A stretch of 61,012 nucleotides of DNA from an uncultured Bacilli bacterium (GCA_934090795.1 CAKOJQ010000009.1:1-61012); one strand, 5' to 3'. Positions 1 through 10,012 are shown, counted from the stretch's first letter. Notes: generated by a model from the letters alone, not told the origin. Numbers and translations: made by a program.

Positions 1-19
1 CGTAGTTTTCTTATAAAAA

Positions 20-77
20 CTCCCCACTAGAAATTCTACAGCGGATATTTTTGCTCCCCACTAGAAATTCTAGAGCC
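20..77. repeat. Two tandem copies of a dispersed intergenic repeat
   Basis: Two copies of CTCCCCACTAGAAATTCTA start at 20 and 54, 34 bp apart. The second continues with GAGCC. A third copy, in inverted orientation, lies at 60937-60960 and matches the second over 24 bases. The core CTAGAA-A-TTCTAG is a palindrome. The copies sit downstream of the U32 peptidase gene, so in its transcript they could fold into hairpins. Function unknown; it looks like a genome-wide intergenic repeat. Confidence 0.7.
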
Positions 78-125
78 GATAATATATTTTTTCAATAAAT
101 CACCTATTAATTATTATGTATATAA

Positions 126-2330
126 TTAGCTATTAATGTTAATTTTTGATATAATTTGTTCTATTATATTTACTGTATCTTCGGCTGTTTCGTTTGACAA
201 ATCTACTCTAAAATTAGTGATACCTAGTTCTTGATAGGTTGGTATTTTATCAATTAAGTTAGTGGTATGACAATTTAGAATATAGGAAGTATGATTTTGA
301 GGTGATGTTAATATTTCGTATTCTTCCTTATTACGATCTATCAATTTATATGTTTTTTTATCTTTACAAATGTGACAGTTTTTGGATTTAAATGTGTTTT
401 TTAGAAGACAGGCTTTCATCATCATAAGTTCTATTTTACCATAAACTAATAATCCTGTATTTGAAGTTGGATAGTTATTCATTATGTTTTTTAACTCATT
501 AAAATCATTTTCAAATGAGAGTGTTACCATCGTATTATATTTGTGTGCTAGATTTAGGGCATAATGATTAGTTATGTTTAAGAAATAATCACTGATATTA
601 CCTGAATTTTCTATCATACTGGCATAAGATGTATTTAAAACTTTTTCATTATATTTTGGATATGTTAGTAAATTTCTAGGAATTTTATAAATAAAGGTTG
701 GTTCTAGTAAATCTAATTTATCAACAATTATTTTTACCGGATATTTTTTTAAAACTGTAATTTGTTCTTTAGTTCTAGCTAGGACATATATTTCCTTTGT
801 TTTGGAAATATTTTGAAGATTTTCTTGGTAATTATTTTTAATAAACTCTTTAGAAGCTTTCATTCTTTTTAAAGATAATTCTTCAAGGGCTTCCCTTCTT
901 AAATTATTTAAATCGATGTTACGAATGAATAGATTACCAGAAATATTTATATTTAGAGAACTTACTTTGTATGGCGTTGTTCCAGTTTTGATTAAACTTT
1001 TTTCAATATTTTCTTTGGTTATTGGTTGATTAATTGCTTCAGATGGTTCTGCTCCATAAATCGTTATATTATTTATTCCATCACTTACTTCTAATTTAAT
1101 TTTTTCATTTAGTTTTGCGGTAAAATTCATGGAAACGGTTATTTTCTTAGTTATGTTTGTTTCTATTGGGAGTTTAGGTGATGTAAGATATATTTCATCT
1201 TCTTTGGTTAGGTTTAGAAAGTTATCTAAATAAATTGTTGTTCCTTTAGTACCACTCTTTATTAAATTATCTTTTGAATCGTAGATAAAGTTTAAGGTTA
1301 TTCCTTTATTGATATTTTTGATGCGAATTGAATCGCCTTGTTTCAAATCAATATCTAATTTGATTGCAAGTTTTTTAGGTGTTACTTTGGTAATTTTACC
1401 AGCATACAAACCGATATGATTAGATGAGTCATAGTTCATTATATCTTCATTATTAAATAGGAAACCAGGAGTGTAGCCTCTATAAAATATTGATTTTAGT
1501 TCATCTAGATCAGAGTGGGAAACTTGTAATTCTTTACCACTTTCATAGTCATCAATTAGTTTACGATATATTTTAGTTACAATGCCAACATAAGCGGGAG
1601 ATTTCATTCTTCCTTCTATTTTAAATGAATAGATATTAGAATCCATTAACTCTTTAAAGTTTTCAACACTGCATAAATCTTTAGGACTTAAAAGATATTT
1701 ATCAGAACTATTTACTAGTCTATCATCTTCTAATAAGTTATATTTTAATCTACACATTCCAGCACATTCACCGCGATTAGCGCTTCGATTTAGAATGCAT
1801 TTGGAAAAATAACATTGACCGGAATAACTTATACATAAGGAACCATGAATAAATGCTTCTTTTTCCATTGTAGTATCTAAGTCATTTATAAAATCTAATG
1901 GGAGTTCTCTAGCAAATACGACTCTTTTTACGCCTAGGGTTTCAAGAAATTTAATATTTTCCTTAGAATGGTTGTGCATTTGAGTTGATGCATGAATTTC
2001 CAAGTTAGGAAACATGGTATGAACAACTTCGATTAAGCCGATATCTTGTAATATTAGAGCATCTACGCCTATTTTATGAAGAGACTCAATATATTCTAGA
2101 CATGAGGAAAACTCTGATTCGTAAATTAAGGTATTTACAGTTATAAAAATTTTAACACCATAAAGATGACATAAATTTGTGGCTTCTTCTATTTCTTCTA
2201 GGGTAAAGTTTTCAGCAAAAGCGCGAGCACCATATTTTTTACCAGCAAGATAAACGGCATCGGCACCATTATTTATGGCATATATTAAGGATTCTTTATT
2301 TCCAACAGGAACTAATAATTCATGTTTCAT
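126..2330 (-). CDS. U32 family peptidase / RlhA-type rRNA hydroxylation-like protein
   Basis: A 734-residue member of the U32 family. The N-terminal TIM-barrel-like part begins with ELLVPVGNKESLIYAINNGA. The family signature lies near residues 158-195 (EAFIHGSLCISYSGQCYFSK, then a cysteine-rich stretch ending GMCRLKYN). These cysteines are conserved in the family and may hold an iron-sulfur cluster, as proposed for E. coli RlhA, which is needed for hydroxylation of 23S rRNA C2501. The protein is longer than the roughly 400-residue Bacillus YrrN/YrrO types and has an extra C-terminal region like the DUF3656 insertion of long U32 proteins. Its ATG overlaps the stop of the upstream gene by 4 bases, implying translational coupling. 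The family is certain; whether it acts as a peptidase or in RNA modification is not settled. Confidence 0.88.
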   Translation of the reverse strand: MKHELLVPVGNKESLIYAINNGADAVYLAGKKYGARAFAENFTLEEIEEATNLCHLYGVKIFITVNTLIYESEFSSCLEYIESLHKIGVDALILQDIGLIEVVHTMFPNLEIHASTQMHNHSKENIKFLETLGVKRVVFARELPLDFINDLDTTMEKEAFIHGSLCISYSGQCYFSKCILNRSANRGECAGMCRLKYNLLEDDRLVNSSDKYLLSPKDLCSVENFKELMDSNIYSFKIEGRMKSPAYVGIVTKIYRKLIDDYESGKELQVSHSDLDELKSIFYRGYTPGFLFNNEDIMNYDSSNHIGLYAGKITKVTPKKLAIKLDIDLKQGDSIRIKNINKGITLNFIYDSKDNLIKSGTKGTTIYLDNFLNLTKEDEIYLTSPKLPIETNITKKITVSMNFTAKLNEKIKLEVSDGINNITIYGAEPSEAINQPITKENIEKSLIKTGTTPYKVSSLNINISGNLFIRNIDLNNLRREALEELSLKRMKASKEFIKNNYQENLQNISKTKEIYVLARTKEQITVLKKYPVKIIVDKLDLLEPTFIYKIPRNLLTYPKYNEKVLNTSYASMIENSGNISDYFLNITNHYALNLAHKYNTMVTLSFENDFNELKNIMNNYPTSNTGLLVYGKIELMMMKACLLKNTFKSKNCHICKDKKTYKLIDRNKEEYEILTSPQNHTSYILNCHTTNLIDKIPTYQELGITNFRVDLSNETAEDTVNIIEQIISKININS

Positions 2331-3043
2331 TTTGACACTTCTTTCTTTGATGGATATAATTCGTTGAAACGTTCATCCGATGTTGCATATTTGTGATTTT
2401 CTTTAAGTAAACTATTTAAGTAGATATTTCCATCAATGTTTGAAATAGAAATTTTACCATTTTCTAAATATGTTCCTTGATTTGTATAATAGAATGAATC
2501 ACAATATAGTTTTGCATTTTCTTCTGTCAATTCAATATATCCTTTGGAAACTAATTTATCGGCAAGTATTTGACCTTTTAAATTTTGAGTTAAAAACAAA
2601 CCAGGATCAGGTGTTTTTAATATTTGATTATTATATATTATAAAGTTTTTAGAATTACAACCATTTAAAGTTAAGAATTGTCTGTATGTTGGAGCAACAA
2701 TATAACTGTGGTTAGGAAATTTAACTACCAAAAAAGAGTGCCCAATTACGTGAGGCATTATAGTTGTTCCAGTTTCTTTTGGATAAACTGTTATTCCTAT
2801 TTTTTCTAAAGATGTTCCTAAAATTTTTTGAGCATAATCACATTTATTGGTCAATGTATTTGTTTTAATTTCAATATTAAAATATTTTTCCATAGTTTCC
2901 CAACATTTAGTAATTGAGTAATCTAGAATTTGACATTCTTCTTCAGTTGAAAGTTCTAAACCTAAATTAATTTTAGTTACAATTTTATTTATAGTAGTTT
3001 CGTTTATATATGATTTTCTAGGATATGAGTTATTTATAAACAT
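2327..3043 (-). CDS. Transglutaminase/papain-fold-like protein, probably inactive
   Basis: About 238 residues from the ATG at 3043; a GTG 15 bases upstream is possible but lies in the likely ribosome site. The middle resembles transglutaminase-like cysteine proteases: a candidate nucleophile Cys68 (NKCDYAQ), then His102 in GHSFLVVKF, then VAPTYRQF where relatives usually have DPTYRQF. Ala117 replaces the usual third acidic residue, so a normal Cys-His-Asp triad is not present. No signal peptide or membrane segment is seen. It is translationally coupled (ATGA) to the U32 gene downstream. The fold assignment is inference from short motifs; substrate and role are unknown. Confidence 0.5.
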   Translation of the reverse strand: MFINNSYPRKSYINETTINKIVTKINLGLELSTEEECQILDYSITKCWETMEKYFNIEIKTNTLTNKCDYAQKILGTSLEKIGITVYPKETGTTIMPHVIGHSFLVVKFPNHSYIVAPTYRQFLTLNGCNSKNFIIYNNQILKTPDPGLFLTQNLKGQILADKLVSKGYIELTEENAKLYCDSFYYTNQGTYLENGKISISNIDGNIYLNSLLKENHKYATSDERFNELYPSKKEVSK

Positions 3044-3079
3044 TTTACTTATCACCAATTTAAGTATATCATTTATTTA

Positions 3080-3119
3080 TAAATAAAAAAATTACAACTT
3101 TTAGGATAAGTCGTAATTT
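3080..3119 (-). terminator. Rho-independent terminator overlapping the end of the AAA+ gene
   Basis: A 12-bp stem with one G-U pair (3089-3100 with 3108-3119) is followed on the minus strand by a run of T. The 5' arm includes the last codons of the AAA+ gene, whose stop is at 3101. Confidence 0.8.
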
Positions 3120-4759
3120 CCTTTGGATACTGTATCACTTGTTAGTTTTAATGTTTTGTATTTTCCTTGATTTGATAAAATATTATATTCAATATCTAGG
3201 AATGTATCGGCTACTATGTTATTCATATCCCTGACACTTTTTTCGTGCTTTTTGATTTCTTCTAAAACGCCTTTAGCAAATTCTTCATCGCCAATTGTTT
3301 CGATTCCAAATTGAGCACTTAGCCTTTCTTTTTTTGCTAGATAATAGCTTAGTTTTGATTCTAAAAGAATTTTCTTTTTATCTTCTTCACTAAGATTTTT
3401 ATATGGAATGAAGTGTTGAAATCTAGTTAACAATTCAGAAGAAAAATAGCCTTTTTTAACTAGTAATGATTTATCAAATTGTTCTTCTTCTAGAGATGCA
3501 TTATTTCCAAAGCCGATTGGTGACGTTTCTTTTTTGAATGCTTCTTGGAAAGTACCTAAGCATATTTTACTTGCCATACCGGTATTATATATTTTAGTTT
3601 CCTTCAATTGTCTAGAAATTGGAAATCTTCCACCCTCTAAGGCTTTTAAGAAGATATTAACTAGTGAAGTCTTGGTATCTAATTTATCTACTCCGATTTT
3701 ATCAAATTCATCAAAAACGAGAATGGCTTTTTCAGCTAATTTCATATTTCCTTTACATTCATTTATAAGGGCTTCAAATTCATCTTCTAGGGTTGTTCCA
3801 ACTATTCCTTCTGGTACTAAATTACAAGTATTTATGTTTCTAAATGGTATATCAAAGTATTTGGCAGCACAGTTAAATGTGGCAGTTTTTCCGGTTCCGG
3901 TTGGGCCTGGAATTAATATAGATTCAGTTCCAAATAGTGGACTAGATGTATAATTCATATAAAGAATTGTTGCAATCTTTTTTAGGGCTTCATCATGTCC
4001 TATTATGTTACTTTTTAAATATTTGTATAATCCTTCTACACTTGTTTCATTAGTAGATGTAATAAAATTTTGAAGAGCACTTGTTTTTGGCTGTTCATTT
4101 GTATATAACGTTTCTTCTTGAATATTTAATTCTTCAGTTAATTCTTCTTCGGCTAGTTCTTCTTCTTTTGATTCTTCTTCATCTTTTGTATCATCAAATA
4201 CTTCAGCTGTATAAATACGATTTGTTACTCCATCATGAAGTTCAAGTAATTCAAGCCCTTTATTTTCAGCATATGAGCTAAATTTACAAATTTTATCTCT
4301 CATAAATTTTAATTTCTCTTTTAATTTAGAGATTTCATCAGTTGTTAATAATTCGTTTACTGAGTCTTGATTTAACATTAGACATGTTTCACCATCAATT
4401 ATTTGATATAGTTCTACTTTTTTATTTGGGGTTGATAATGTACTTAAATCTAAGAATACAAATTTACCGTTTTTATATACAACTACACAGTCTTTTGCTT
4501 CCATTAGAACTAGTTCAATAACATCTTTATTAGATAATTCATCAGCTGGTAAGGCATAGAAATCTCTTATGTAATCCATGGTAAATGATGGTCCTACTAA
4601 ATATTTGCAATTAATATTTGATGTTGTAATATACTTGTAGGTATATTTATTGGTTGTAAATGTATCTTCTTTTACATGTCCTTTAATTATTTCTAATGGT
4701 ATAAATAGATTGGTTTCTTCATCTATTTTGATATTTTGATATTTTACTGCATATTCCAT
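3101..4759 (-). CDS. AAA+ ATPase of the ClpX/HslU type
   Basis: 552 residues from the ATG at 4759, which has a good ribosome site (GGGAGGAG) 8 bases upstream. The first about 240 residues are unlike ClpX and contain a Glu-rich stretch (near 195-220). The AAA+ module follows: NIIGHDEALKKIA, Walker A GPTGTGKTA, Walker B AILVFDEFDKI, a pore/sensor region and a C-terminal small domain with a ClpX-like RFQHFIPYKNLSEEDKK. There is no ClpX zinc-binding domain and no LGF/IGF loop for ClpP that I could recognise, so it may be a stand-alone unfoldase. It forms its own unit between terminators. Target unknown. Confidence 0.75.
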   Translation of the reverse strand: MEYAVKYQNIKIDEETNLFIPLEIIKGHVKEDTFTTNKYTYKYITTSNINCKYLVGPSFTMDYIRDFYALPADELSNKDVIELVLMEAKDCVVVYKNGKFVFLDLSTLSTPNKKVELYQIIDGETCLMLNQDSVNELLTTDEISKLKEKLKFMRDKICKFSSYAENKGLELLELHDGVTNRIYTAEVFDDTKDEEESKEEELAEEELTEELNIQEETLYTNEQPKTSALQNFITSTNETSVEGLYKYLKSNIIGHDEALKKIATILYMNYTSSPLFGTESILIPGPTGTGKTATFNCAAKYFDIPFRNINTCNLVPEGIVGTTLEDEFEALINECKGNMKLAEKAILVFDEFDKIGVDKLDTKTSLVNIFLKALEGGRFPISRQLKETKIYNTGMASKICLGTFQEAFKKETSPIGFGNNASLEEEQFDKSLLVKKGYFSSELLTRFQHFIPYKNLSEEDKKKILLESKLSYYLAKKERLSAQFGIETIGDEEFAKGVLEEIKKHEKSVRDMNNIVADTFLDIEYNILSNQGKYKTLKLTSDTVSKGNYDLS

Positions 4760-4834
4760 AATGCATACTCCTCCCAATTTTTATAAATTGTTTTTAGTAT
4801 ATCACTTTGAATGGTGCATGTAAATTTATATGAT

Positions 4835-5224
4835 TTAATTTTTAAAATTTTCCAGAATTTTATCAACAATTAGAATATCAGCTGGAGCAAATTTATAGTT
4901 TTTTAGCTCATTTGTGGTTGTCCAGGCGGATGATTCATGCTCTAGTAATTTATAATTATTAGAAGTTTTTTGGCATATTAATGCGGTAAGATTTATAGTT
5001 TTGTCAGGATAATTATAAACTATATTTGTAAATTCTTCTTTAACTATGATATCCATATCTAATTCTTCTTTTATTTCTCTAATTAAGGCTTGCTCTTTTG
5101 TTTCACCCGATTCTATTTTTCCACCAGGAAATTCCCATAAACCACCTTGAGATTTATTTTTATTTCTCTCGGCAATAAATATTTTATTATTATCTATTAT
5201 TATAGCCGCTACAACATTTATCAT
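4835..5224 (-). CDS. mutT: Nudix hydrolase, MutT-like (8-oxo-dGTP diphosphatase)
   Basis: 129 residues, the usual size for MutT/8-oxo-dGTPase proteins. The full Nudix box is present at about residues 35-58: GGKIESGETKEQALIREI followed by KEELDMDI, fitting GX5EX7REUXEEXGU apart from the last positions. The preceding GGLWEFPGG is typical of MutT proteins that sanitise oxidised dGTP. The start has a weak ribosome site (AAGGCG). It is transcribed on the minus strand between the helicase and the AAA+ gene. The substrate is inferred from the family; other NTP pyrophosphatase activity is possible. Confidence 0.85.
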   Translation of the reverse strand: MINVVAAIIIDNNKIFIAERNKNKSQGGLWEFPGGKIESGETKEQALIREIKEELDMDIIVKEEFTNIVYNYPDKTINLTALICQKTSNNYKLLEHESSAWTTTNELKNYKFAPADILIVDKILENFKN

Positions 5225-5374
5225 TTTTTACACGCCTTTCTTGAATATTAAATTTTGGTTATTTCAAAAAATAAATTAAATTCTTGGTTATATCTTATAT
5301 CATATATTTTATTTTATCAAATTAATTCGTGAACCTATGCAAAACAATTTTTTTGTCATTATTTTTTTAAACAA

Positions 5375-5406
5375 TCAAAAAAGAACTAATAATTATATTT
5401 AGTTCC
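5375..5406 (-). terminator. Terminator after the UvrD-like helicase gene
   Basis: Inverted repeat GAACTA (5383-5388) / TAGTTC (5400-5405), extended by flanking A/T pairs, with a T run following on the minus strand. It begins a few bases after the helicase stop at 5412. Confidence 0.75.
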
Positions 5407-5411
5407 TGTAT

Positions 5412-8400
5412 TTATTTTATTTTGATTGATGCATAAATTATTTTGTAATCATCTAAAGTCAAATGTTCTTTTATGACTGTTACATTATTATAGTTGCTTT
5501 CATCAATATATAAAATTTCTTCTTTTGTTAGTGCTTTAAATAATGCCCAATATTTTTGTCTATCATCAGCTGTTAAATAACCATAGTATTTATTTTTATA
5601 AAGCTTGAATACTTTTATTTGTTTGCTACTTGCACCTACTAATATTTCTAAGATTGTCCTAGGGCTTATTTTAAATTTATAATTTTCATAATATTTTACA
5701 ATATATATGATAGTATTTACTAGTTCTATAAAGTTCTTATTACAATAAGTTATTTTTTTTATATCTGTATTTTTATCAAAAAACTCTAAATTAACTAGTT
5801 CTAAATCTTGAGTATATTTATTATCAACTAAATAAGCATTACAACCAGTTCCATCTTTTAAATAGTTAGTACAACCTAAAATATATTTTTCTTTAGATGG
5901 ATCTGGAACTTTTTTAACAATTAAATAACCATCAGAACATTTTGGACATTTGGAGATGGACATTTTTCCTCCTCTTGGATTATTAGTTACATATCCACAA
6001 ATTTCTGGGTCATTTGAACATATCCATATTTCTCCAGGAATTTTAAAGTTGTTATTGCTTCTTCTTTGTAATGGATAGCTGCATAGGGGACATTTTAATA
6101 AATTGTCAAAATTAACTTCTGGCTCTATTTTTTCACCAACTACTAGAACATTTTTATAGTTACTATTTAATTCTAAAATAAATTTTGATGGTCTATATTT
6201 AGGAGTTAGGATATAAACTTTATTTTTGGTTCTAGTTAAAGCAACATAGAATAATCTTCTTTCTTCAGCATATTCGAAATTTTCTTCGTCTTTGATAACA
6301 AGTTTCATAACAGGATCATCAACGATTCTTGATGGGAAACCTAAAATTGCATCTTTACCATTTATTATTATTACATTATCATATGTTAATCCTTTTGAAG
6401 AATGAGCAGTTAAAAAGGTAATGTTTAATTTAGGATATTTATTGGAATATAATTTATTTCTTTTATAGGTAAATCCTTCTTTATAATTTGATAATATAAA
6501 TTGTTCAAAGCCGTAACGACCTATAAATAATACTTTTTGATTTATTCCATTTTCTTTAACAATATTATCTAGGGCGTGTTCAATAGCACGACCTAATCTA
6601 TTTGTTACTGTATCACCTAGTTTGTATGATACAAAGTCCTTTTTATCATTATATGTCATTAAAATAACAGGATTTTTTATGGATTTATTTGATTTTAATT
6701 TTTTAGTTATTTGGTATTTATTTGACATTACAAAGTTACCTGCTATATCAATTAGTTCTTGTGAATTGCGGTATGTATTAGTAATTTTTTGAATGTTGGC
6801 ATAGCCCATTATTTGTTCAAATTTGGTAAATAAATCAATCTGAGCACCACTAAATTTAAATATCGATTGCCAGTCATCGCCGACTGCTACTATTTTAGCA
6901 TTAGAACATTTTGATAATTTTTCACATAGATTAAATCTTTGGATAGAAATGTCTTGATATTCATCAACAAATATGTAATCGTATGGTAACTTTTGGTGAT
7001 TTTCAATTAATTTATCTAATACATTGGAAGCATTGTTAATCATATCTTCAAAGTCAATACTTCTTGTATTTTTTAGTACGCTAGAGTAAGCTAAATAACA
7101 TTCGTAACAAATATTTACAAATAATTTGGTTCTTTCATCAGATAAGGTTATTTTCCATTCATCAAATTTGGTTGGGCTAAAGTTATTAGTTTTGAATCTA
7201 GATATGAAGACACATATTAACTGGACTAGTTTGTTAAAATATTTATCTTCTAAATTTGATAGGATAGCTTTGTAAATTGCTTTTTGGTTTTTTGGTTCAA
7301 ATGAAATGCCTGATTTTATTAATTCTTCTTTTAAATGAGTTATTGTATCTTTGTTATCATTATATTTTGAAAAGGTATAAATTAATTTTGTACCATGTTT
7401 TCTGTGAAATATTATTTTGTCATTAACGTGTTTTTTATATTGTTCTAGTTCTTCTTTAGAGTATCTTGGATTTTCTCCACTTTCAGATATTCCAAAATGT
7501 TCAAGATATATTTCTTTGTTATATTGTCTAATTATGAAATCTGGGCAATATGGTTTAATTGTATTATTAAAGCAATATTTATAAACTGGTTCATATTCAT
7601 AGTCAATGCCGTTTATGTATAAAAAGTTGGCGATACGGCATTCTTCAACACTTTTGACTTTTTCATTTTTTAGGGTATATTTTTGACTAATTTGTTTTTT
7701 GTTAAATTCATCAAGTGATGTTGTTAAGTCGGATTTAAGGGTTGTGCAATCATTTTTAGCTAATTCAGTGAATAATAAACTAATATTTTTTTCTCCAAAG
7801 GGGACATTTAAATAACTAGCAAAGAACAGAAGAATCTTTTTTACAAATTCTTCGTCATTTTCATTATTAATAAGATATTCTTTAATAGTTTTGAACATTA
7901 AATCTCCAGTTGTTATTTGATGATGGGATTCTTCTGATGAGCCAATAATTTGATTTGCTAGGGAATGGAATGTGGATATTTTAACCGGTAGTTCTAGTTT
8001 TTTGCATCTTGTTTGTAATTCATTAGTTGCTTTTCTGGTAAAGGAAATAATTAAGATACGATTAGGATCAATATGCTGTTTTTCAATAAGATATTTTACT
8101 TTAGCTTCAATAGTAGTTGTTTTACCTGAGCCTGCTCCTGCTACTACTAATGTGTAATCTTCATCAGAAAGGATTACTTTTCTTTGTTCTTTATCTAGTT
8201 TTATGTTTGGATCTTCATTTACAAGAATGGTATCTAAATATTCTTTATCCTCTTCTAGATGTTTATTTATATAAAGGGTATTTTTATCATCTATTATTTT
8301 GTTAGTGTTTGTATAAAAGTTAATAAGACTTTTTATTTCATAATAATCTACTTTATTTTTTTTACACCATAGTTCAAGCATAGATTCTTTTTCCATTATT

Positions 8401-8558
8401 TTTAGTTTATGAATTATGGGTGTAAGTTGTTTATATATTTTTAGATATTCTTTTTTAGAGATATATTTATCTTTTAGTAATAATTCATTAACTTGATTTT
8501 GATATAATTTTAGTAATTTAAAATCTTTAGATTTTATCTCTTCACTAGTTAAAACCAT
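5412..8558 (-). CDS. UvrD/HelD-type SF1 helicase with internal nuclease-like domain and C-terminal zinc ribbons
   Basis: 1048 residues. Walker A is in LVVAGAGSGKTTT (about 140), followed by motif Ia ILIISFTRKATNEL; motif II is DYIFVDEYQDIS, motif III GDDWQSIF, and late motifs TAHSSKGLTYD and RRLFYVALTRTKN. Between motifs Ia and II there is an insert with the look of a PD-(D/E)xK nuclease (SVEECRIANFLYINGIDYEY, then YCPDFII and YLEHFG). The C-terminus has two Cys4 ribbons like those of topoisomerase I (CPLC...C...C and CPKC...C...C). It is related to DNA helicase IV-type repair enzymes rather than classical PcrA. It probably acts in DNA repair or restart. It stands alone on the minus strand. 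Confidence 0.85.
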   Translation of the reverse strand: MVLTSEEIKSKDFKLLKLYQNQVNELLLKDKYISKKEYLKIYKQLTPIIHKLKIMEKESMLELWCKKNKVDYYEIKSLINFYTNTNKIIDDKNTLYINKHLEEDKEYLDTILVNEDPNIKLDKEQRKVILSDEDYTLVVAGAGSGKTTTIEAKVKYLIEKQHIDPNRILIISFTRKATNELQTRCKKLELPVKISTFHSLANQIIGSSEESHHQITTGDLMFKTIKEYLINNENDEEFVKKILLFFASYLNVPFGEKNISLLFTELAKNDCTTLKSDLTTSLDEFNKKQISQKYTLKNEKVKSVEECRIANFLYINGIDYEYEPVYKYCFNNTIKPYCPDFIIRQYNKEIYLEHFGISESGENPRYSKEELEQYKKHVNDKIIFHRKHGTKLIYTFSKYNDNKDTITHLKEELIKSGISFEPKNQKAIYKAILSNLEDKYFNKLVQLICVFISRFKTNNFSPTKFDEWKITLSDERTKLFVNICYECYLAYSSVLKNTRSIDFEDMINNASNVLDKLIENHQKLPYDYIFVDEYQDISIQRFNLCEKLSKCSNAKIVAVGDDWQSIFKFSGAQIDLFTKFEQIMGYANIQKITNTYRNSQELIDIAGNFVMSNKYQITKKLKSNKSIKNPVILMTYNDKKDFVSYKLGDTVTNRLGRAIEHALDNIVKENGINQKVLFIGRYGFEQFILSNYKEGFTYKRNKLYSNKYPKLNITFLTAHSSKGLTYDNVIIINGKDAILGFPSRIVDDPVMKLVIKDEENFEYAEERRLFYVALTRTKNKVYILTPKYRPSKFILELNSNYKNVLVVGEKIEPEVNFDNLLKCPLCSYPLQRRSNNNFKIPGEIWICSNDPEICGYVTNNPRGGKMSISKCPKCSDGYLIVKKVPDPSKEKYILGCTNYLKDGTGCNAYLVDNKYTQDLELVNLEFFDKNTDIKKITYCNKNFIELVNTIIYIVKYYENYKFKISPRTILEILVGASSKQIKVFKLYKNKYYGYLTADDRQKYWALFKALTKEEILYIDESNYNNVTVIKEHLTLDDYKIIYASIKIK

Positions 8559-8648
8559 AATGCCAACCTCTTATCTTGTATTAATTATATCATTAGATAG
8601 TTGGAATTTGGTAGATTTAATTACTCGATTGGAAAACAATTTAGTTAG

Positions 8649-9335
8649 TTATGTCATTTTATATATGAATTTTGTGATTTTAAGGATTTTTATTCTTTTA
8701 TAATAATTAGTAAACATTTTATTATAGTAATAAATATATTCATTGTTTATTTTATTGATTGTTTCTTGTTTATTAAGGTTGTTTTCTTTTTCTATTTTTG
8801 TCATTTTGTTAGCGTAGTTATCAAATAAGCACAGTATGTTATCATCATTGGTTATATTGGTTATTACTAGGTCTTTTAAAAGATTAAATAGATTTTCAAC
8901 ATCTGTTAAATTATCTAAATTATAGCTATATTTTATTTTTAATTTATTTAATTCTTGAATGGGGATATTATTTCTGATTTGTTTAAAAATAGTTAGGAAG
9001 TTATTAACGATTGTTTTTTTCATGGAATAAATAATATATTTATCGTTATGTTCTTTTAAATTAATAGGTGTAGTTAAAAATTCTGGTATATTTGTTGTTA
9101 AAATTAACTCTAAAATTTGTTCTTTTTCTTTAATTGACGGGAAATTAGTGTGAAAGAAATCAATACAGTAAGTTAGTTTTTCAATAAATGATTCTTCAAT
9201 ATTCTTATTTTTTATTATAGAATTGTTGTTTAGAATTTTATCAAATATTTTATTGCTAATTAATTCTTGCATTAGTACATAATATTTTGGTTTGGTACTT
9301 GTAAGATATTGTAGTATTTTAGTTTTATAATTCAT
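8649..9335 (-). CDS. Hypothetical protein, lysine- and asparagine-rich
   Basis: 228 residues, not recognised. It is predicted to be mostly helical, rich in Lys, Asn and Ile, with no signal peptide, membrane segment or Cys motif. It contains repeated LTDVENLFNLLKDL/LNKLKIK-type helices. It ends about 90 bases before the start of the helicase gene and faces the HTH gene at 9454 divergently across about 120 bases. It may mark the left edge of the accessory region. Confidence 0.55.
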   Translation of the reverse strand: MNYKTKILQYLTSTKPKYYVLMQELISNKIFDKILNNNSIIKNKNIEESFIEKLTYCIDFFHTNFPSIKEKEQILELILTTNIPEFLTTPINLKEHNDKYIIYSMKKTIVNNFLTIFKQIRNNIPIQELNKLKIKYSYNLDNLTDVENLFNLLKDLVITNITNDDNILCLFDNYANKMTKIEKENNLNKQETINKINNEYIYYYNKMFTNYYKRIKILKITKFIYKMT

Positions 9336-9453
9336 ATAATTACCTATTTTCTTTTTGTCTCTATATATTATAATAACATATTTTTACCAAATATATCCAA
9401 GTTTTATAAATAATTATTCTTTTAATGTAAAAATTAATACAGGTGGTTGTGAG

Positions 9454-9879
9454 ATGTACGAAAATAACTTGAAATATATTAGAGAATACATGGAAATGAC
9501 ACAAAAGGAACTTGGAAAGGTTTTTAATGTGGCTGAATCTACCTATAGTGGATGGGAAACTGGTAAAGATGTTATTCCTTTAAAACATTTGTATAAATTT
9601 AGTTTGATATATGGTTATTCTATAGATTATTTACTTAAGTTAAATAGTAAAAATATTAAGTATGATAAACTTGATAGTATTGATAGAAAAATGGTTGGTG
9701 ACAAATTAAAAAGAATTAGAAAAGATTTAAACTTAACTCAACAACAAATTGCAGATGAGTGTATGATATCTCAAACTACTTATAGTAATTATGAGTTAGG
9801 TAATAATTTAATTTCTACTATGAGTTTGTATACAATTTGTAAGAATCATAATATTTCGATGGATAGTATATTTAAGTAA
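9454..9879 (+). CDS. XRE-type regulator with two tandem helix-turn-helix domains
   Basis: 141 residues from the ATG at 9454, preceded by AGGTGG. It has two Cro/C1-type HTH domains: LKYIREYMEMTQKELGKVFN with AESTYSGWETG in the first half, and LKRIRKDLNLTQQQIADECM with SQTTYSNYELG in the second. There is no ligand or protease domain. It is the only plus-strand gene here and ends at a strong bidirectional terminator. It probably represses itself or the divergent gene at 9335. Confidence 0.85.
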   Translation: MYENNLKYIREYMEMTQKELGKVFNVAESTYSGWETGKDVIPLKHLYKFSLIYGYSIDYLLKLNSKNIKYDKLDSIDRKMVGDKLKRIRKDLNLTQQQIADECMISQTTYSNYELGNNLISTMSLYTICKNHNISMDSIFK

Positions 9880-9945
9880 AAATAAAATTAACAAATTCAG
9901 TTGTTTTTAGTTATTTATATGTTATTTGTAAATAAAGAATAATAA

Positions 9946-9980
9946 AACTAGATGAGTTTAAATCATCTAGTTCTTTTTTT
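9946..9980. terminator. Strong bidirectional terminator between the HTH and fic genes
   Basis: A perfect 10-bp stem AACTAGATGA (9946-9955) / TCATCTAGTT (9963-9972) with a 7-base loop. Seven T follow on the plus strand, and TTTTATTATT follows on the minus strand. It serves the plus-strand HTH gene and the minus-strand fic gene. Confidence 0.93.
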
Positions 9981-10012
9981 GTGCTATTGTACCGTTATCG
10001 GTATGATGTGTT

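Noticed and set aside
20..77. Two repeat units 34 bp apart, resembling a short CRISPR array
   Set aside because: Only two units, an A/T-rich 15-base gap instead of a spacer, a palindromic unit also found alone at the other end of the window, and no cas genes anywhere.
7972..8305. Plus-strand open frames opposite the helicase gene
   Set aside because: They are antisense to conserved helicase motifs, have no ribosome sites and odd composition. The same applies to plus-strand frames inside nifJ, mnmG, mnmE, prfA and parB.
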